Assembly: GCA_022013395.1 (NCBI GenBank)
Contig: JAKLQL010000237.1
Span: 1 to 9,715, forward strand
From: Acetobacterium sp.
GTDB lineage: Bacteria; Bacillota; Clostridia; Eubacteriales; Eubacteriaceae
Reading direction: 5' to 3'
DNA: 9,715 nucleotides
In this document: one piece after another, positions 5,765 to 9,715 of the stretch
How positions within the stretch are numbered: position 1 is the stretch's first letter
Layout of the letters: the number at the start of each line of letters is the position of its first letter
Notes under the pieces: model-generated
Database searches by the model: none
What the model was told of the DNA's origin: nothing
What the model saw: the letters and a program-made list of their open reading frames with translations, nothing else
Translations under genes and position numbers: made by a program

Positions 5765-8700
5765 ATGAAAAACAATTTTAAAATGGGAATCGACATTGGC
5801 TCCACTACCATAAAAGTAGTGGTAATCGATGAAAAAAATGAAATTATTTACGAAGAATACCGGCGTCATTTATCCAATATCAAGGTCACGATAGTCAATC
5901 TTTTAAAAGAAACCTATGAAAAGCTGGGAGATTTAGAGGCCCGGGTCTGTGTCACCGGCTCCGGCGGGCTGATGATTTCCCAATGGTTGGGAATACCTTT
6001 TGTCCAAGAAGTGGTGGCCAGCACCTTGGCGGTGGATCGGGTGATACCCAAAACCGAGGTGGCCATTGAATTGGGCGGCGAAGACGCAAAGATCACCTTT
6101 TTTAAAGGTACCATTGAACAGCGGATGAACGGCACTTGTGCCGGCGGAACCGGGGCCTTTGTGGATCAGATGGCGACCCTGTTAAAAACCGATGCCCAAG
6201 GACTCAACGAATTATCCAAAACCCATACCATGATTTATCCAATTGCTTCGCGATGTGGGGTTTTTTCAAAAACAGATATCCAACCATTGATTAATGAAGG
6301 CGCTGAAAAAGCCGATATTGCAGCCTCAATTTTTCAGGCGGTGGTCAACCAAACCATCAGCGGTTTAGCCTGCGGCCATCCGATCCGTGGAAATGTAGCC
6401 TTTTTAGGCGGTCCGCTTTATTTTTTATCAGAACTACGACAACGGTTTATTGAAACCTTGAAACTGACTGACGAGCAGATTATTTTTCCGGAAAAATCAA
6501 ATCTCTTTGTCGCCATGGGCGCGGCTTATTCAGCTGAAAAAGAAGCGCTGATGAATTTGAAAGATCTGGTAACTGCGGTAGAAAATCTGGATTCGGTTTC
6601 CGAAAATGAAGTGGGCCGATTGGACCCGCTGTTTAATACCCGTGCAGAACTGGAACAGTTCAGGGAACGACATGATCAAAATCAGGTTGTGAAAAAGAAT
6701 TTAAAAGACCATTCCGGATGCTGCTTCTTAGGTATCGATGTGGGTTCTACCACCACCAAAGCAGTGCTTATTGACGGTGATGGTGCTTTATTATACAGTT
6801 ATTATGGTGGCAATGAGGGCAGTCCCTTGGCCCAATCCATTAAAATTATCAAAGAAATTTACGGGTCTTTGCCGGCAGATGTTTACATTGGCAAGTCCAC
6901 CGTCACCGGTTATGGGGAAAGCCTGATCAAAAAAGCCTTAAAAGTGGATATTGGCGAAATTGAAACCATCGCTCATTACAAGGGCGCAAAATATTTCTGT
7001 CCCGAGGTCGATTTTATTCTCGACATCGGCGGTCAAGATATGAAGTGCATGAAGATCAAAAACGGTACCATCGACAGCATCATTCTCAATGAGGCCTGCT
7101 CTTCCGGTTGCGGTTCGTTTCTGGAGACCTTTGCCAAATCCCTGGACCTTGACATGAACGCCTTTGTTGAAGAAGCATTGATGGCGGAAAATCCAGTGGA
7201 TCTCGGTACTCGCTGTACCGTTTTTATGAATTCCAAGGTCAAACAGTCCCAAAAAGAAGGGGCTGAAGTTGGTGATATCTCGGCCGGCTTATCGTATTCA
7301 GTGATTAAAAATGCCTTGCAGAAGGTTATTAAAATCCACAACCCCAAAGAATTGGGTGAACATATCATTGTGCAAGGGGGAACCTTTAACAATCAGGCGG
7401 TACTGCGGACCTTTGAAAAAATCACTGAAAAAAATGTCATCCGACCGGATATTGCTGGGTTGATGGGAGCATTTGGCGCGGCGCTAATCGCCCGGGAAAA
7501 TTATATTACCGGTGAACACAGCAATCTCTTGGATTTAGCGGCACTGGACGATTTTCAGGTGGAAGTGGGACACAAACGCTGCGGCGGCTGCAGTAACAAT
7601 TGTCTGCTGACCATCAATCGCTTTAACGATGGCAGCCGGCACATCACCGGGAATCGTTGCGAGATCGGCGAAGGCAATGTCAAAAAAAATGCCGATCTGC
7701 CCAATCTTTATCAATACAAGTATCAGCGGATTTTTAATTATCCATCGCTGGCACCAGAAGAAGCATCCCGGGGAAGTATCGGCATCCCCCGGGTTTTAAA
7801 TCTTTATGAAAATTATCCGTTCTGGCATACCTTTTTTACCCATTTGGGTTACCGGGTCGTGCTATCTCCGGAATCCAACCGGAAGATTTATGAAAAAGGG
7901 ATGGAAAGCATTCCTTCGGAATCGGTCTGCTATCCGGCCAAACTGGCTCATGGCCATATTCAGGCGCTGCTGGAACAGGGAATCAGTCTGATTTTCTATC
8001 CCTGTATTCCCTATGAGGAAAAGGAATTTGACGATGTCGACAACTGGTATAATTGTCCGATTGTGATGTCCTATCCGGAGACCATCAAACACAATCAGGA
8101 TGATGTCCAAAAAGTAGGGGTTACCTTTTTGAATCCGTTTTTACCCTTTGACAATGATCATCGTCTGGAAGAACGGCTGGCTGAAATTTTCGGGGTCTAT
8201 GGCATCAATCGTCTGGAAATTACCGAAGCCATGGATGCTGCTATTGCTGAAAAAGAAGCCTTCCGCCGGGATATGGAGAAAAAGGGCGAAGAAACCATTG
8301 CTTATTTAAAAGAAACCGGACAAAAGGGGATTGTATTGGCTGGCCGGCCCTATCATATTGACCCCGAGGTTAATCATGGTCTCGATCATATCATCACCGG
8401 CTTGGACATGGCGGTGTTGACTGAAGACGCCATTGCCCATCTCTATCATCCCAAAGAGGATGAACGCTTCCGGGTGCTGGACCAATGGAAATACCATAGT
8501 CGTTTGTATAAGGCGGCTGAGGTTGTCAACCAGTATGATTTTCTGGAGCTGGTTCAGCTAACATCCTTTGGATGCGGTCTGGATGCGGTAACTTCCGAGC
8601 AAACTCAGGAAATCCTGGAAAGTCATGGTAATATCTACACCCTGATCAAAATTGATGAAGTCAATAATCTCGGCGCTATTCGGATTCGGATGCGATCGCT

Positions 8701-9715
8701 AAAAGCAGCCATGATCGAACGGGCGAAGAATAATATTGTGGTTACCCCAACCCCAATGAAACAGCGGGTAGTCTTTACCAAAGCGATGAAACAGAAGCAT
8801 ACACTGCTGGCACCCCAAATGTCACCGATCCATTTCGATTTTATTGAAGAGGCCATGGAGAGCCGGGGCTATCATATTGTCGTCATGCCCAGTGTGGACA
8901 ATTCAGCCATTGATGAGGGCTTGACCTATGTTAATAATGATGCCTGTTATCCCACTATTATCACAACCGGGCAGATCATGGCGGCACTTAAATCCGGCGA
9001 ATACGATCTTGATAATGTATCTGTTTTGATGACTCAGACCGGGGGACCCTGTCGTGCCTCTAACTATGTGGCTTTTATCAGAAAAGCGCTGGAATCGGCC
9101 GGTATGTCCCAAATTCCGGTTATTTCACTGAGTGCCATCGGTCTCGAAAAGAATCCCGGGTTTAAGCTTAGCTTACCGCTGTTAACCCGTTTACTGGTAG
9201 GCATCGTTTATGGTGATCTACTGCAACGAGTTGTCAGCGGCACCAGGCCCTATGAGTTGCATCCGGGATCAACAGAAGAACTCTATCAATATTGGCGTAA
9301 AAAGATCAAAGCAAATATGAAAAAGGGAAATCTCCGGGATTTCAAAGAAAATGTTCGGCAAATTGTCGAAGAATTTGATGCCCTGCCGCGTATCGATAAA
9401 AAGCTGCCAAAGGTCGCCATCGTGGGAGAAATTCTGGTAAAATACCATCCGACTGCCAATAATAATCTTCAGGCAGTGCTGGAAGCCGAAGGCGCCGAGG
9501 TTGTCATGCCGGATCTGATGGATTTCTTCTTATATTGCTGTTACAACCAGGTATTTAAATACGAAGAACTGTCGGGCAAAAGAAGATCAATGAAATCAGC
9601 AAAACTGCTCATTAAGGTATTGGAATTTTCCCGGAAGAATATGAAAGAGGCATTAGTTGCCAGCGATCATTTCCATGCGCCATCCACCATTGAGAAAAAA
9701 GCCAAAAAAGCCCAA
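5765..9715 (+). CDS. Tandem acyl-CoA dehydratase activase / DUF2229 / dehydratase-like fusion protein, 3'-truncated
   Basis: The frame stays open for 1317 codons to the window edge. Members of this family usually run to about 1400 residues, so roughly 100 are probably missing. Activase module 1 (about 1-290) has DIGSTT (10-15), [18 protein letters not shown] with C125, and SRCGVF with C164. Module 2 (about 320-580) has DVGSTTTK (325-332), [17 protein letters not shown] with C445, and TRCTVF with C484. In HgdC, the ATP-driven activator of 2-hydroxyglutaryl-CoA dehydratase, two such cysteines per subunit hold a [4Fe-4S] cluster at the dimer interface. Next comes a Cys cluster (C606, C609, C613, C632), then a DUF2229-type segment from about 673 ([18 protein letters not shown]) with C722, C747 and C764. 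A dehydratase-like region follows, with C937, C1061 and C1096 (TQTGGPCR), and a final [10 protein letters not shown] domain from about 1215. It is cytosolic and presumably oxygen-sensitive. Its redox partner or substrate is unknown. Translation checked with no internal stop. Confidence 0.87.
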   Translation, partial: MKNNFKMGIDIGSTTIKVVVIDEKNEIIYEEYRRHLSNIKVTIVNLLKETYEKLGDLEARVCVTGSGGLMISQWLGIPFVQEVVASTLAVDRVIPKTEVAIELGGEDAKITFFKGTIEQRMNGTCAGGTGAFVDQMATLLKTDAQGLNELSKTHTMIYPIASRCGVFSKTDIQPLINEGAEKADIAASIFQAVVNQTISGLACGHPIRGNVAFLGGPLYFLSELRQRFIETLKLTDEQIIFPEKSNLFVAMGAAYSAEKEALMNLKDLVTAVENLDSVSENEVGRLDPLFNTRAELEQFRERHDQNQVVKKNLKDHSGCCFLGIDVGSTTTKAVLIDGDGALLYSYYGGNEGSPLAQSIKIIKEIYGSLPADVYIGKSTVTGYGESLIKKALKVDIGEIETIAHYKGAKYFCPEVDFILDIGGQDMKCMKIKNGTIDSIILNEACSSGCGSFLETFAKSLDLDMNAFVEEALMAENPVDLGTRCTVFMNSKVKQSQKEGAEVGDISAGLSYSVIKNALQKVIKIHNPKELGEHIIVQGGTFNNQAVLRTFEKITEKNVIRPDIAGLMGAFGAALIARENYITGEHSNLLDLAALDDFQVEVGHKRCGGCSNNCLLTINRFNDGSRHITGNRCEIGEGNVKKNADLPNLYQYKYQRIFNYPSLAPEEASRGSIGIPRVLNLYENYPFWHTFFTHLGYRVVLSPESNRKIYEKGMESIPSESVCYPAKLAHGHIQALLEQGISLIFYPCIPYEEKEFDDVDNWYNCPIVMSYPETIKHNQDDVQKVGVTFLNPFLPFDNDHRLEERLAEIFGVYGINRLEITEAMDAAIAEKEAFRRDMEKKGEETIAYLKETGQKGIVLAGRPYHIDPEVNHGLDHIITGLDMAVLTEDAIAHLYHPKEDERFRVLDQWKYHSRLYKAAEVVNQYDFLELVQLTSFGCGLDAVTSEQTQEILESHGNIYTLIKIDEVNNLGAIRIRMRSLKAAMIERAKNNIVVTPTPMKQRVVFTKAMKQKHTLLAPQMSPIHFDFIEEAMESRGYHIVVMPSVDNSAIDEGLTYVNNDACYPTIITTGQIMAALKSGEYDLDNVSVLMTQTGGPCRASNYVAFIRKALESAGMSQIPVISLSAIGLEKNPGFKLSLPLLTRLLVGIVYGDLLQRVVSGTRPYELHPGSTEELYQYWRKKIKANMKKGNLRDFKENVRQIVEEFDALPRIDKKLPKVAIVGEILVKYHPTANNNLQAVLEAEGAEVVMPDLMDFFLYCCYNQVFKYEELSGKRRSMKSAKLLIKVLEFSRKNMKEALVASDHFHAPSTIEKKAKKAQ

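Noticed and set aside
5765..9715. A frameshift or fusion of several separate genes in the last region
   Set aside because: I translated the whole stretch in one frame and found no stop. The order activase-activase-DUF2229-dehydratase-like is a known natural fusion architecture.

Overview
The window reads as a chromosomal segment of an anaerobic, moderately low-GC member of the Clostridia. The basis is Shine-Dalgarno-rich genes on one strand, a classic sigma-54 circuit, a canonical T-tailed terminator, and a giant 2-hydroxyacyl-CoA dehydratase activator-type protein typical of strict anaerobes. An acetogen-like relative (Acetobacterium/Eubacterium) is plausible, but the genus is a guess. All five genes are on the + strand. 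No RNA genes, insertion sequences, CRISPR arrays or integration sites were seen.

Layout. (1) Positions 1-1585 hold the 3' part of a sigma-54 enhancer-binding activator: TIM-barrel sensor, AAA+ domain, Fis-type HTH. Its true start lies upstream of the window. (2) Positions 1586-1784 are a dense regulatory region. It has three imperfect dyads on roughly one helical face, one perfect 7-5-7 palindrome, and a near-consensus -24/-12 promoter with exact GG-N10-GC spacing. (3) Positions 1785-2996 encode a Tm-1-like/UPF0261 protein. (4) Positions 3193-4020 encode a stand-alone TIM-barrel protein of the PEP-hydrolase-like family, preceded by a 196-nt gap with a strong hairpin. (5) Positions 4057-4102 are a rho-independent terminator whose tail overlaps a sigma-A extended -10 promoter. 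(6) Positions 4163-5710 encode an FGGY carbohydrate kinase, best started at TTG. (7) From 5765 to the window end runs an open, 3'-truncated gene (1317 codons visible) for a tandem activase / DUF2229 / dehydratase-like fusion.

How they work together (inference). The regulator's sensor domain is homologous to the TIM-barrel enzyme two genes downstream, so the activator probably senses the substrate or product of that enzyme and switches on the UPF0261 + TIM-barrel pair from the sigma-54 promoter. The same two domains are fused in plant Tm-1 proteins, so genes 2 and 3 look like a split version of one functional unit. The terminator plus sigma-A promoter suggests the kinase and the activase fusion form a second unit that need not follow the same control. 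The substrate of the locus cannot be read from the sequence; a sugar, polyol or hydroxyacid that is phosphorylated and/or dehydrated is a guess from family membership.
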